From Polysphondylium violaceum (taxonomy: Eukaryota > Evosea > Eumycetozoa > Dictyosteliales > Dictyosteliaceae), in assembly GCA_000277445.1 (NCBI GenBank), contig AJWJ01000290.1, positions 1 to 29,020 on the forward strand: a stretch of 29,020 nt of DNA. The letters are read 5' to 3'. Numbering within the stretch: the stretch's first letter is position 1; each line of letters opens with the position of its first letter. Position numbers and translations under genes: made by a program. Under the pieces are notes generated by a model that was given only the letters and a program-made list of their open reading frames with translations, did no database searches and was not told the origin of the DNA. Below, piece by piece: positions 10,075 through 19,440 of the stretch.

Positions 10075-11423
10075 AAAAACGTTTTTTTAAAAATTAATTA
10101 TTTTTGAATTTTTATTATTTTTTGCACAAAAAAAATTATCGAAAGTCCTCGCAAGGTAGCAGAGTGTTAGATATCTAAGCGACAAGGTCAACAATAAAAA
10201 AAGATATATTTAATTGTGTTTTTGTTTTTTTTTTTTTTTTTTTTCACAGGGTTGTAACAGATAATAATAAATTATTTATTTATATTATTTGAAAAAATAA
10301 GCGCGGCGCCACCAGAGAAGATATCGTTATATCATTTCATCAATACCAACACTACGACTTTTCCTAGTTATAAAAATACATTTATACCAATACACAGATT
10401 TTTTTCTCTGCGTGCCTATAAATCAAAACAGCAACACACTATTATTATATCTATTTCCCAAAATAATATATAATATCAATCTCACAGGTAAACATCAATC
10501 GTCCAAACACGAGTTTGGAAATTAAATAATACACAAATCGTGTGCGATAACAGTGTAATCACAATAATAATGTCATTTTGGTCGTTGTCTCATTGTTTTG
10601 CGTATTACTTGAGCAGGAAGCATCGATAATCATCATCAGCAGCACAAGCATTTCATTTGCACTTTTTTGATTTTTTATAAATCTATTCTGATGTGATGAT
10701 CTTTTCGGCCAACTCTCGATTAATTTTTTTTTATTTTTTATTTTTTTTCTAATTTTTTTCAATTTTTTTATTCGCAATCATCGTCAAAGTGGGCGTTCAC
10801 GGTCACACACGCTTTTTTAAAATCACCCCGTTAATTTCCCTCTTTTTTTTTTTATTCTCTTTTCTCTGTGTGTGATCAAAAAGAGATAGAGATAAAAAAG
10901 GAATATTTGAATTGATACACCCCATTCTCTCGTAAATACCCACCAATACATATATTATTTTACCCTCCAAATCAATATCAAAACTTGTTTTTTTTTTTTC
11001 TTTTTTTTTTTTCCCTATTTATTTAATTAGCAATAACCATACCATTCGAAAAAAAAAAAAAGTGTATGTGCTATGTGCGTGTCAAAAACACCCTTTTATT
11101 TTTTATTGTTTATTGTTGTCTGATCTATCCTTGTTGTTCATTATTTGTGTGTGTTGACTATAAGAGTGTGTCGTTGACCACATCAGTACTATACTTTTTC
11201 ATTATACAATCATTACTGCTATCATATAATATTCATAGTAAAACCTGCTATATTACTTGATAAATCAAGAATTTACACAACACCATTTTTGTGCCACCAA
11301 CGACTCAATTTATAGTTTTTTATTTAATTTATAATTTTTAATTAAAAGAAAAAAAAAAAAAAAAAAAAGTTTAATATAAACTTCAAAATTCCATCGGTTT
11401 TTTTCTTTATATTTTATTAAATC

Positions 11424-13049
11424 ATGAAAGACGAGACAACAATAATAATTTACAATGATAACGACTTGAATAATAACATAGACATAAATAATAATAATAC
11501 CGACACTATAGATAGTAATAATAATAATAATAATAGTAATAACAATATTAACCAATTAAATAATAAATATAGAATTAAAAAAAAAATGAATCAATTTAAA
11601 TTAGTACATTCAATCCTTAGAGAATCATTTGCAAGAGGCAATTTATTCTTAAGGAATTCAAGTCAAGGATCAATAAATTTCGGCAGTAAATTTAGATTAT
11701 ATACATCATCAACATATAAACAATTTAAACAATCAAATAACAACAGTAGCAATAATAGCAACAATAGCAACAACAACGGCGGTAGCAATTATAGCAATGG
11801 CAAAAACACATATAGTAATAATAAAAAATATGCCCTTGGTGTATTAATTTCACCAACCTTTTTGGTCTCTTCAAATAATACCACCACTACAACAGCAACC
11901 GTCCCAACCGAAAACAATATAGAATTTAATAATAAATCACATTACAGTACATCATCATCATCATCAGACGCATCATCAACCACCACCACTACACCAACCA
12001 ACACCACCAAAGAATTTACAAACATTATAGAACCAATTGAAAATAATGATGAATCATCAACAACTACCACTTCAACTACAACCACTACCACTACATCAAA
12101 TGAAATTGCAAATGAAAGCAATGAATCTTCAACTGCTCAAGAACAAGAACCAATGATTGTTGAAGAAAGCAACAACAACACATCAATTGATAGTATGATT
12201 AGTGAAGGTGACAGTCAAATTTTAAATAACACAAGCAAAGATAGTTTAGTTGAACAAGAGGATGCATTACATTTCCACTCTGGTGTTTGCATTATTCCAC
12301 ATCCAAACAAAAGACACAAGGGAGGTGAAGATGCCTACTTTATCAGTCAAGATCTCAAAGTATTAGGTGTTGCTGATGGTGTCGGTGGTTGGGGTGACGT
12401 TGGTATTGATCCAAGTGAATACTCTAATACCCTCATGGAAGGTTCAAAAATTGCATCAAATTCAATATCAGTCAGTCGTGATCCACTCACCATCATGGAA
12501 CAAGGTTACATCTTTTCACAAGACGTCAAAGGTAGCAGTACCTGTTGCATCGTTGTATTGGGTGGCAGAAACCTTTTGTCTGCCAATTTAGGTGACTCTG
12601 GTTTCTTAGTCATTAGAAACTCTGAAGTCATTTTCAGAACCAGAGAACAACAACACGCTTTCAATATGCCATATCAATTGGGAACCCAATCCATCGATCG
12701 TCCCATCCACTCTATCATTGCAAATTTCCCCGTCGAAAAGGGTGATCTCATCATCATGGGTACCGATGGTGTTTTTGATAATTTGTTTGACGAGGAAATT
12801 TTAGAAATCGGTGAAAAGAACTATGGTGAACCACAAACCATAGCTAGAGCAGTTGCAAAGAGAGCTTTTGAAGTAGGTTGCAGTACTACCACCTACACTC
12901 CATTTGCAAAGAATGCTGGAAACAATGGTTATATTTACAACGGTGGTAAATTGGATGATATCACCGTCATTGTTGGTATTGTTTCTGATGCCCCTCCAAC
13001 TCCATTCAAAGCTGATATGTTATTATTAGACGAAATCTTTACTCCATAA
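11424..13049 (+). CDS. PPTC7/Ptc7-type PP2C protein phosphatase, probably mitochondrial
   Basis: A single-exon ORF of 541 residues. It is a metal-dependent PPM/PP2C Ser/Thr phosphatase; PPTC7 and yeast Ptc7 act in mitochondria on metabolic enzymes and coenzyme Q biosynthesis. The catalytic domain spans about residues 285-530. Visible motifs are GGEDA (Asp303), GVADGVGGW (Asp318, Gly319), SSTCCIVVL, ANLGDSGF, EQQHAFNMPYQL, GTDGVFDN (Asp448) and KLDDITVIV (Asp511/Asp512). All metal-binding acidic residues expected for the fold are present. The ANLGDSGF and FN-P-QL signatures point to the PPTC7 subfamily. Residues ~100-280 are a low-complexity Asn/Thr/Ser/Glu linker. Met55 (11586) starts a segment that looks like a mitochondrial presequence (MNQFKLVHSILRESFARG, basic and amphipathic). 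The true start may therefore be 11586 (487 residues), with the first 54 residues untranslated or an alternative N-terminus. Confidence 0.9.
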   Translation: MKDETTIIIYNDNDLNNNIDINNNNTDTIDSNNNNNNSNNNINQLNNKYRIKKKMNQFKLVHSILRESFARGNLFLRNSSQGSINFGSKFRLYTSSTYKQFKQSNNNSSNNSNNSNNNGGSNYSNGKNTYSNNKKYALGVLISPTFLVSSNNTTTTTATVPTENNIEFNNKSHYSTSSSSSDASSTTTTTPTNTTKEFTNIIEPIENNDESSTTTTSTTTTTTTSNEIANESNESSTAQEQEPMIVEESNNNTSIDSMISEGDSQILNNTSKDSLVEQEDALHFHSGVCIIPHPNKRHKGGEDAYFISQDLKVLGVADGVGGWGDVGIDPSEYSNTLMEGSKIASNSISVSRDPLTIMEQGYIFSQDVKGSSTCCIVVLGGRNLLSANLGDSGFLVIRNSEVIFRTREQQHAFNMPYQLGTQSIDRPIHSIIANFPVEKGDLIIMGTDGVFDNLFDEEILEIGEKNYGEPQTIARAVAKRAFEVGCSTTTYTPFAKNAGNNGYIYNGGKLDDITVIVGIVSDAPPTPFKADMLLLDEIFTP

Positions 13050-13527
13050 TTAATTAATATATATATAAACAATAATAATAATAATATATAAAAGATGAAT
13101 TTTTTTTTTTCATATAGAAAAAAAAAAAAAAAAAGAAAAATAAACGAAAAAATCAAAAAAATTTTAAAATTCAAATCTTGATCATTTCAGATTTTTTAAT
13201 AATTGCTATCCTATAATTGTATATTTGTGAAGAAAAAGACTATAGTCTTTTCATTTTCTTCTCCAATCTATTTTGGAGTTGAGTTCAGAAAAAAAAGGTA
13301 TTTTATATTTTTACAAGTATAAATGCAAGTACACGAGATAAAATAAATGTTGAAACAATATTGTTTAATAAATTATCTACAGGTTTATTTATTTATTTAA
13401 TTAAATATATATACAAATGGGTTTTTTTATTATAACTAACGATGATGATGTTACACATATTCAATATCTCTTTCTGCCTATCATTAGTTATTATTATTAT
13501 TATTGTTATTATTATTATTATTTACTA
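13050..13527. other. Convergent 3' intergenic region with palindrome
   Basis: This lies between the stops of the PPTC7-like gene and the DUF2185 gene, and contains the 3' UTRs and polyadenylation signals of both. An 18-bp perfect palindrome sits at 13234-13251. No gene is seen. Confidence 0.55.
13234..13251. repeat. Perfect 18-bp palindrome
   Basis: The sequence aaaagactatagtctttt is its own reverse complement. It is flanked by gaagaaa-type purines on the left and ttttcttc on the right, which extend the dyad imperfectly. It lies about 185 bp after the phosphatase stop codon, so a role in 3' end formation is possible but unproven. Confidence 0.6.
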
Positions 13528-14401
13528 TTAATTTACCAATTCTTTCCATTGTCGAGACTTTGTGTCATATTCATAATAGTGATCTGGAGGAGATGATAAT
13601 ATGGGTAATATTGAATCATCGATATTTAATACGGAACCGAGGGCAATGGTTTGAAAATTGGTTCTATCTTTCATGTATTCATCAGATTCATCACCTTGAA
13701 ATATTCTCCATCCACTGTCTAAATGAAAAGTAGGATCTTCTCTAAAAATGTAGCCAGCTGGTTGTTTATCAGAGGCAACTAGATTGGATACAAGACAGCG
13801 TTGATCCAACATTTGTTTCAATTCACTTGGTAGACCACCCACGATTGGTGTACATTGATTGCTTTGATTGAAAATAGAGAGAATATTGTAATAATGGAAC
13901 TCAACCTTATCACCCAATACTATGGATTTCAATGTAAATGGTTTATTGTCCAAGTTTCCAAAGAATCTATAGTTTTCAATTTGATTTATATCTTTGTGAT
14001 CTTCAAATTGGATGACATGCTCACTGTCACTGTTGTTGCAGCTGTTGTTATTGTTGCTACTATTGTCTCTATTGCAATTGTCGACATCGTCTATCATGAT
14101 GTCTGTAATCTTGACCCACATTCTCTCAGAGATACCATCTTCTGTGAAAATCAATTTGACAAGTTCACCTGGTCTAAGGTTTTTAATTTGTTCTTTAGAG
14201 GGTAATGAAAATGTATATTTAAATTCATTACTTCTGTTTTCTATATAGGTGGGTGTAGGGTACAGCAAAAGAATTAATAAATTATAAATTATAAATTCCT
14301 CTCTGTTTATTTTTTCTATCCTGGTAAAAACAAAAAAATTTAAAAAAATATATTTCTATATAGAGTATAGTATACATACCCACGTTGTCTAAATAGTACA
14401 T
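13528..14401 (-). CDS. DUF2314-like plus DUF2185 (bacterial immunity-like) domain protein, two exons
   Basis: Exons are 14401-14380 (only 22 nt) and 14240-13528, giving 244 residues. The donor is gtatgt and the acceptor tatatag|AA; the phase-1 join makes Glu8. The open frame upstream of 14240 has no ATG, which supports the tiny first exon. Residues ~12-128 resemble DUF2314: FKYTFSLPSKEQI, LRPGELVKLIF, MWVKITDI, then FFGNLDNKPF and LGDKVEFHYYNI. They are split by an Asn/Ser-rich insert (residues ~62-95). Residues ~156-232 match DUF2185: CLVSN, GYIFREDP, DSGWRIFQGDESDEY and ILPILSSPPDHYYEYD. DUF2185 is mostly bacterial and, as I recall, listed among immunity proteins of polymorphic toxin systems (Imm33-like). 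Whether it binds anything toxic here is unknown; the usual prediction is a cytosolic protein-binding module. The gene is divergent from the TM protein at 15122. Confidence 0.78.
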
Positions 14402-15121
14402 GATGTTTTTATAAAATAAATAAATAATTAATAATTATAGTAATGATAGTGATAATTAAGAAAGATGATGAAATTTAAATAAATAGAGTGGTGAGCGTGT
14501 GGTGAGGGAAATGCTTTGAATTCAGATTTTTTCAATTGTGAAGCTATTTTTTTTTAATTTTTTTTGCACAATTTTTTAATTTTTTTTAATTTTTTATTTA
14601 ATTATTTTTGTTTTATCATATGATACAGAATTTGTTATTATTATAATAGTGTGATTGTTTTAGACTAAAATAGATATGGAATGTCAAACGATGATGACAC
14701 TTGTGACATTTTTCATGTTTTGAAATTTACAATACCTCACTCAACCTTCTGACACACGCACACTATTTTGAGTAAATCTCTGAGTGAGATCTTCTATGAA
14801 AAAAAAATTATCAAAAACCATCTACAATCCTCTCGAAATGTGTTAAAGATTTTAATTTTTTTTTTTTTTAGTTTTTTTCCCCCCACACCCAAAACATCTT
14901 TTTTACCCACCACCATCCCCCCGCATCACAAACCAAACAAAAAGAAAAAGACAAGATAGATTTAATATACTATAATAGGAGGAGGCAATAGTGGTATAAA
15001 AATATAACAATTACACACATGTAAAAAACAACCCTGTGCACAGGAATAAAATAATATTATTTTATACGGTTTTTTTTACACATAATTTTATTTTAAAAAT
15101 TTTATCACAACCCACCACATC
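14402..15121. other. Divergent promoter region
   Basis: A 720-bp spacer between the DUF2185 gene (minus) and the single-TM protein gene (plus). It contains T-tracts (14547-14600, 14856-14880), a C-rich patch near 14880-14890, and CA-rich stretches. It probably holds promoters for both genes. No ORF or RNA gene is supported. Confidence 0.5.
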
Positions 15122-17065
15122 ATGTATTATAATAATAGAAAGAGTAGTAGTAGTAGTAATGGGAATGGTGTAAAGGATGCAATAGAAGAGGAGGAGGAAG
15201 AGATGTCTAATCTCTATTTCATCTCACCCCCATCACCGCTATCTCCTAAACAGACAAACCAGTTTCTCTATGGCTCTGATAAACCTACTATGGCAAAGTT
15301 GTCTCTGTATTCTACACTTCCACCATCTACTCTGGGTGAAATAACCAATGTGACTACAGATAGTGGTGTAGACACCTACCCAGATGAAAATGAATTCAAA
15401 CAACAACAACAACAGCAACAGCCTAAAGTAGTTACAAAAAAACAAATACAATATTACTCTCAACAACAACAACAACAGAGGGAAGAAAAAGAAGAATATT
15501 TTGAAACGAATCCAGATTTTGGTGTCCTCTATGTATCGACAAAAGAAGATCTACTCCTTTGTTTAAATGTATTGAAAAAAGAGATTCATCAATTCAAAGG
15601 ACTTTCAAATAACTTGTTGTCCAGATTACAAACACTCGAGGAAGGCATTGGTTATGAAAAATCACAAAGAACATCACCAACATTGGTATTAAATAGTAAT
15701 GAACAACCACAGCAACAAGGTGTATCACCATCATCATCAACATCATCGTTGAATGCAAATTTAACATTTCACAATAACAGTAACGATGAACAAGTGGCAT
15801 TGACAAATTGCATACAAGAGATTCACAAGATCATTGAAAAACAAAAACAATATGAAAAACTATTATCAATGAGAGAAAAACAATGGGATATTGAGCTAAA
15901 CAAAGTTGCTCACTCAATTTTAATTCAATTAAACAATACTAGTAATAACAGCAATTTAGATATCAATCAGAGACAACAATTGACTGATAATTTAAACTTT
16001 TTATTAAATAATACTAGCTATAATGGTAATGCGAATATCAATAGTGGTAACGAAGATGATGCCAACTTAAACAACTTTTCACCTTCATCATCTTCTTCTT
16101 CTTTATCGACATTATCAAATTCAACAATAACAAATAATAATACTATTGTAAAAGAGAGTAATAGTAATAACAGTAGTAGTAGCAATGTTATTATTACTAC
16201 TAAACAAGAAAAGAATAATATATTTAAAAGAGTTTATATTTATATATTTGGAACAAACAAGAGTATATCTTTATGGAAAAAGGTTGTCATTGTATCTGTA
16301 ATTATTGTGTTGTGGCCTATTATCGCTCATTTACTCTGGAGATTAGTATCTAGATTCTTTTTAAAAAGAAATAGTAATAGTGTTGCCGCTGCTAGGTTAC
16401 AGGCATCTATATATAAACCAATTAAAACGTTAAAACCAATTGTATCTAATCAACAACAGCAACAACAACAACAAGGTTTATTTAAAAAATTAAAATCGGT
16501 ATTTTCAAAGAACAACAATAGCTTAAGTGCTATTGTTAGTAATAATAGTGGTACCAATTCATCCATTTCATCTAGTACTACAACACCTCAAATTAGAGCA
16601 CCCGATATTGTAAAAGCATTCTATAAGGGTGTCATGACAGGCGAAGGTGGCAGTAATAATAACTTGACAAACAATACAATCTCTTCATTATCAAACACGA
16701 TAAACAATGCCGTCGGTACCAGTGGCGGTAGTGGTGGTATTATACAACCATTGTCATCTTCATCTGCAGCATCTACATTATCATCTACACTTGCCAGTGC
16801 CACAGCATCTCTTTCACCCTCATCTTCTTCAGCCACATCCATAATCAATAACTTTACACCATCCGCCATCAGTTCACTCAATATTCCATCGGCATCATCA
16901 GTATCAAGTTCTTTATCCAATCTTCCAACACCACCTTTGTTACCAAGTTCAGGTGGTAGTAGTGTTGCCAGTAGTATTGGTACAACTGGCATTCCTTTAC
17001 CAAATACAAATGAACATGGTTTTATGTTTAATTTAGTAAAAAATATTTTATCACCTGGAAATTAG
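15122..17065 (+). CDS. Unrecognised single-TM, coiled-coil, low-complexity protein
   Basis: An uninterrupted 647-residue ORF. I do not recognise a family. The order is: an acidic N-terminal patch (EEEEEE near residues 23-28) and a Pro/Ser stretch; two poly-Gln segments (~90-120); a helical, probably coiled-coil block (~138-180, DLLLCLNVLKKEIHQFKGL onward); a Ser/Asn linker; a second charged helix (~225-275, EIHKIIEKQKQYEKLL); a Ser/Asn-rich linker; one strong hydrophobic helix at about residues 388-409 (VVIVSVIIVLWPIIAHLLW) flanked by KK and R residues; then a basic segment, poly-Gln and a long Ser/Thr/Ala-rich C-terminus ending in a small hydrophobic motif (MFNLVKNIL). There is no signal peptide. 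The basic flanks on both sides of the TM leave topology open. It is most likely an endomembrane or organelle-anchored protein with cytosolic coiled coils. Confidence 0.72.
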   Translation: MYYNNRKSSSSSNGNGVKDAIEEEEEEMSNLYFISPPSPLSPKQTNQFLYGSDKPTMAKLSLYSTLPPSTLGEITNVTTDSGVDTYPDENEFKQQQQQQQPKVVTKKQIQYYSQQQQQQREEKEEYFETNPDFGVLYVSTKEDLLLCLNVLKKEIHQFKGLSNNLLSRLQTLEEGIGYEKSQRTSPTLVLNSNEQPQQQGVSPSSSTSSLNANLTFHNNSNDEQVALTNCIQEIHKIIEKQKQYEKLLSMREKQWDIELNKVAHSILIQLNNTSNNSNLDINQRQQLTDNLNFLLNNTSYNGNANINSGNEDDANLNNFSPSSSSSSLSTLSNSTITNNNTIVKESNSNNSSSSNVIITTKQEKNNIFKRVYIYIFGTNKSISLWKKVVIVSVIIVLWPIIAHLLWRLVSRFFLKRNSNSVAAARLQASIYKPIKTLKPIVSNQQQQQQQQGLFKKLKSVFSKNNNSLSAIVSNNSGTNSSISSSTTTPQIRAPDIVKAFYKGVMTGEGGSNNNLTNNTISSLSNTINNAVGTSGGSGGIIQPLSSSSAASTLSSTLASATASLSPSSSSATSIINNFTPSAISSLNIPSASSVSSSLSNLPTPPLLPSSGGSSVASSIGTTGIPLPNTNEHGFMFNLVKNILSPGN

Positions 17066-17269
17066 TTTATTAATTCAATATTCAATATTAAAAGAAAATA
17101 TACGCATTAAATAGTGAAAAGGGAATTCCTTTTTGTATCTTTTTTTTAATACTATATACACGCAATTAATTAATTATTCTTTATTTTATCATTTAAAGTT
17201 TTACATAAATAAATCGATAATTTTTAAAATATACATTTCTTTGTCTCTTTGTTTTCCATTCATTCCCAT

Positions 17270-17505
17270 TTAAAAAGAATAAAATGGTTGAACAAAATGA
17301 TAACTTTTTTGTTTTTGTTTAGTTGTCATATTGATGTACTCCATTTGTTGTTGGAAATTGTCTTTGCCAACCAATTGAATTCCAAAATTGTTGGATTGCT
17401 TATTTTTTAAAATTGAATTAATAATTGAATCTATAAAGAGTACAATAAAATTAGTATTTTGGATCATTACAATTTTCTTTATCTAACACACTTACTAAAA
17501 ATCAT
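17270..17505 (-). CDS. Small 56-residue protein with a 10-nt first exon
   Basis: Exon 1 is 17505-17496 (ATG ATT TTT A, donor gtaagt) and exon 2 is 17430-17270 (acceptor ttatag|AT). The join is phase 1 and bypasses the stops upstream. The product starts MIFNSIINSILKN, contains FGIQLVGKDNFQQQMEYI, and ends in aromatic residues. The VG-x-D-x-F pattern followed by Tyr faintly resembles the start of NDUFAF2/NDUFA12-like complex I proteins, but it is too short to assign. The next feature upstream is the SNAPC1 gene in divergent orientation. Existence is moderately supported by the clean splice sites; function unknown. Confidence 0.5.
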
Positions 17506-18180
17506 TTTTAAGCTATTAGTTTTAATAATTGAGTTGATTTGATTCGAAAACAGGAAAAAATCTTTATGAAGACATTGATATAAAGAGTTTAACTATTTAT
17601 AGTATTTTTTCAAATGGTGGGAATAATAATAGGTATCGACATATGGAGGTAACTGAAGAGATTTTACTCTACTCTTGAGTTTAACACAAATATCACATCA
17701 TAACATTTGGGGGGAAAGTCGACAAAATTAATTAAAAGTTAAAAATATGGGTGGTGTGATAAAAACTTCTGATGGTTTGGATAATCAATCAACACAGATA
17801 GTTTCAGGACAAGTATCGAGTCATTATTAACAGACAATCTATTACCCAAATGGAATTTAACAAGTTGAAATCATCCACATAGTTTTAAAATGCTCTTTTT
17901 GACAACACCAAAATTTAGTAGATTTCAAAATTAAATTACATCAAACCACCTATTACACCAACACCCATATATATATATCAACTTTGAATGAAAACATATA
18001 TCCATATAGTTTCATACTTGTGTAAACTGAAACAAAAGTTATTAAAAAAAACGAAATCTAGGAAAATTTGACATTTTCTTATTTTTTTTTTTTTTTTTTT
18101 TTTACAAAAAATTTTCATTCCACTTTCATATATCTCAATTATTACAGTGCACCGCATATGATATGATAATGGAATAGGCT
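17506..18180. other. Divergent promoter region upstream of SNAPC1
   Basis: A 675-bp spacer between the small minus-strand gene and SNAPC1. It includes an AT dinucleotide run near 17967-17980, a 21-nt T-run near 18083-18103 close to the SNAPC1 start (a common dictyostelid promoter element), and a G-rich patch at 17710-17715. No gene is seen. Confidence 0.5.
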
Positions 18181-19355
18181 ATGGCTAAAAAAAGAAAAGT
18201 TGATGAAGAACAGTCAAATCCACCATCACCACTAGAATCACCACGGGAAGTAGAGCCTATTCAACAACAGATAGAACCCGTTCCACTTCCTCCACCTAAA
18301 CCTAGAGTAAAAGTCAATAAAAGAAGTATTCGTGTACAACCAGATCAACTACCAGAGGGAGCAGAGTATGTTGATGTCAATGTCCACGAAGAAAGATCGA
18401 AAAAGAGAGAAACATGTGAATTTTATCTCAAGAATCCACAGAATCTCATGCAAATGATAAAGACCATTATCTTTAATTTTCAAACAAGAAACTCACTATC
18501 GTTCAAAGACTTTAAAGAGATTTGGAGGACACAACAACTTAATCCATTCTTTGAATCTCTCTCGATGAATCCATCACTGATTCATATGCTCTACTATGCC
18601 GTCTTGGGCTACACTCTCGTCAATCAACCGGTGAATACAAAGGCTGCTATTATATATTCTCTTTACATTATCTATAATTGTCAAGTACTTAAACCCAAAG
18701 TACCAATTATTATTACAATTAGTAAGTTATCCATCTATTATTCTATTACACACAATGTTATCAATGTGTATATACTAATTTAAAACACTACTCTCTCTAG
18801 ATATGTGGAATAGTTTATTAGGATATTGTGATTCATTTAAATTTCATCCAGAGGCATTGGAACCTTATCATGCATTCAAGGAGCTGAGAAAAAGTAATGC
18901 ATTTGTATTCTCTGCCCTTCTTCATCCAATATCATCAATGCCTATATTTAAAACCAATAGTACACAAGTCAGTGCTCCTGTTATTCCAACTGAACTTGTT
19001 GGTGTAGATACCCTTGTATGTATTGTTATTTATTATTAGTATTATTATTTAATCCTAATACATCTTTTATTGTTATTATACAGAAAGATGTTATTGATTT
19101 TGATGAGTTTCAACATATTCACGAACTCTATGAATCAGCAAAGAGTAAAATTGTAAATTCAGATGTAAGTATACTATTCTATGTGTTTTATGTTTAGAGA
19201 ATCTATATTAATTTAAATGATAATAGGAAACCTTAAAAACATCGTTGGGATTTGCAAAACATGATTTTTACCAACAAATACATAGATCTTTTGAAGATCA
19301 TGCTTTAGATAGATTCACGAAAATGCAAGAGAATAAAATGCCTGGTATCCCATAG
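18181..19355 (+). CDS. snRNA-activating protein complex subunit 1 (SNAPC1/SNAP43), four exons
   Basis: Exons are 18181-18721, 18801-19015, 19084-19164 and 19227-19355, giving 321 residues. Donors are gtaagt, gtatgt and gtaagt; acceptors are ctctag, atacag and aatag; all joins keep frame. SNAPC1 is a subunit of the complex that binds the proximal sequence element of snRNA genes and recruits RNA polymerase II or III in the nucleus. Evidence is the SNAP43 N-terminal domain: SFKDFKEIWRTQQLNPFF parallels human RFEDFTELWRNMKFG; MLYYAVLGYTL and AIIYSLYIIYNCQVLKPK parallel GALYLLYGLYNTQLCQPK; and MWNSLLGYCDSF follows where human has DWDEVLKF. A K/R cluster at the N-terminus (MAKKRKVDEE) resembles a monopartite nuclear localisation signal. 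A Pro/Gln-rich stretch precedes the domain. The long variable C-terminal tail of animal SNAPC1 is absent. The gene converges on the Rsa3-like gene with 85 bp between stops. Confidence 0.85.
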
Positions 19356-19440
19356 ATATTTGTAGATATAAAGATATGTTGTATATAGTATATTAAATAA
19401 ATAAATAATCATAAATATAATAGAATATAAGATAATAGAT

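Larger units (their letters stand above)
8788..11423. other. Long 2.6 kb gene-poor region upstream of the PPTC7-like gene
   Basis: This is by far the longest spacer here. It is AT-rich with many homopolymers and contains a diverged ~200 bp direct repeat (about 9139-9335 and 9588-9790), a 31-codon basic ORF at 9982-10074, a small GC-rich spot at 10302-10312, and pyrimidine-rich stretches between 10800 and 11040. The proximal part (about 10.5-11.4 kb) is probably promoter and 5' UTR of the downstream phosphatase gene. A possible splice donor (cacag|gtaaac near 10486) may mark a UTR intron, but nothing in the sequence proves it. I found no tRNA boxes. Confidence 0.5.

Noticed and set aside
10140-10195. 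tRNA-like stretch (ggtagcagagtgttaga) suggesting an A box
   Set aside because: No B-box (ggttcgaa-type) follows and no cloverleaf can be drawn; treated as chance.
10559-10777. Minus-strand Lys-rich ORF upstream of the phosphatase gene
   Set aside because: Its composition follows from T-runs on the plus strand, with no coding signal or splice context; more likely leader or promoter DNA.
11066-11260. 64-codon plus-strand hydrophobic ORF before the phosphatase
   Set aside because: Low-complexity T-rich DNA in the probable 5' UTR; no recognisable protein and a poor start context.
78-14401. TIR-like gene and DUF2185 gene forming one defence locus
   Set aside because: They are 12 kb apart with housekeeping genes between them and separate promoters; nothing in the sequence links them functionally.
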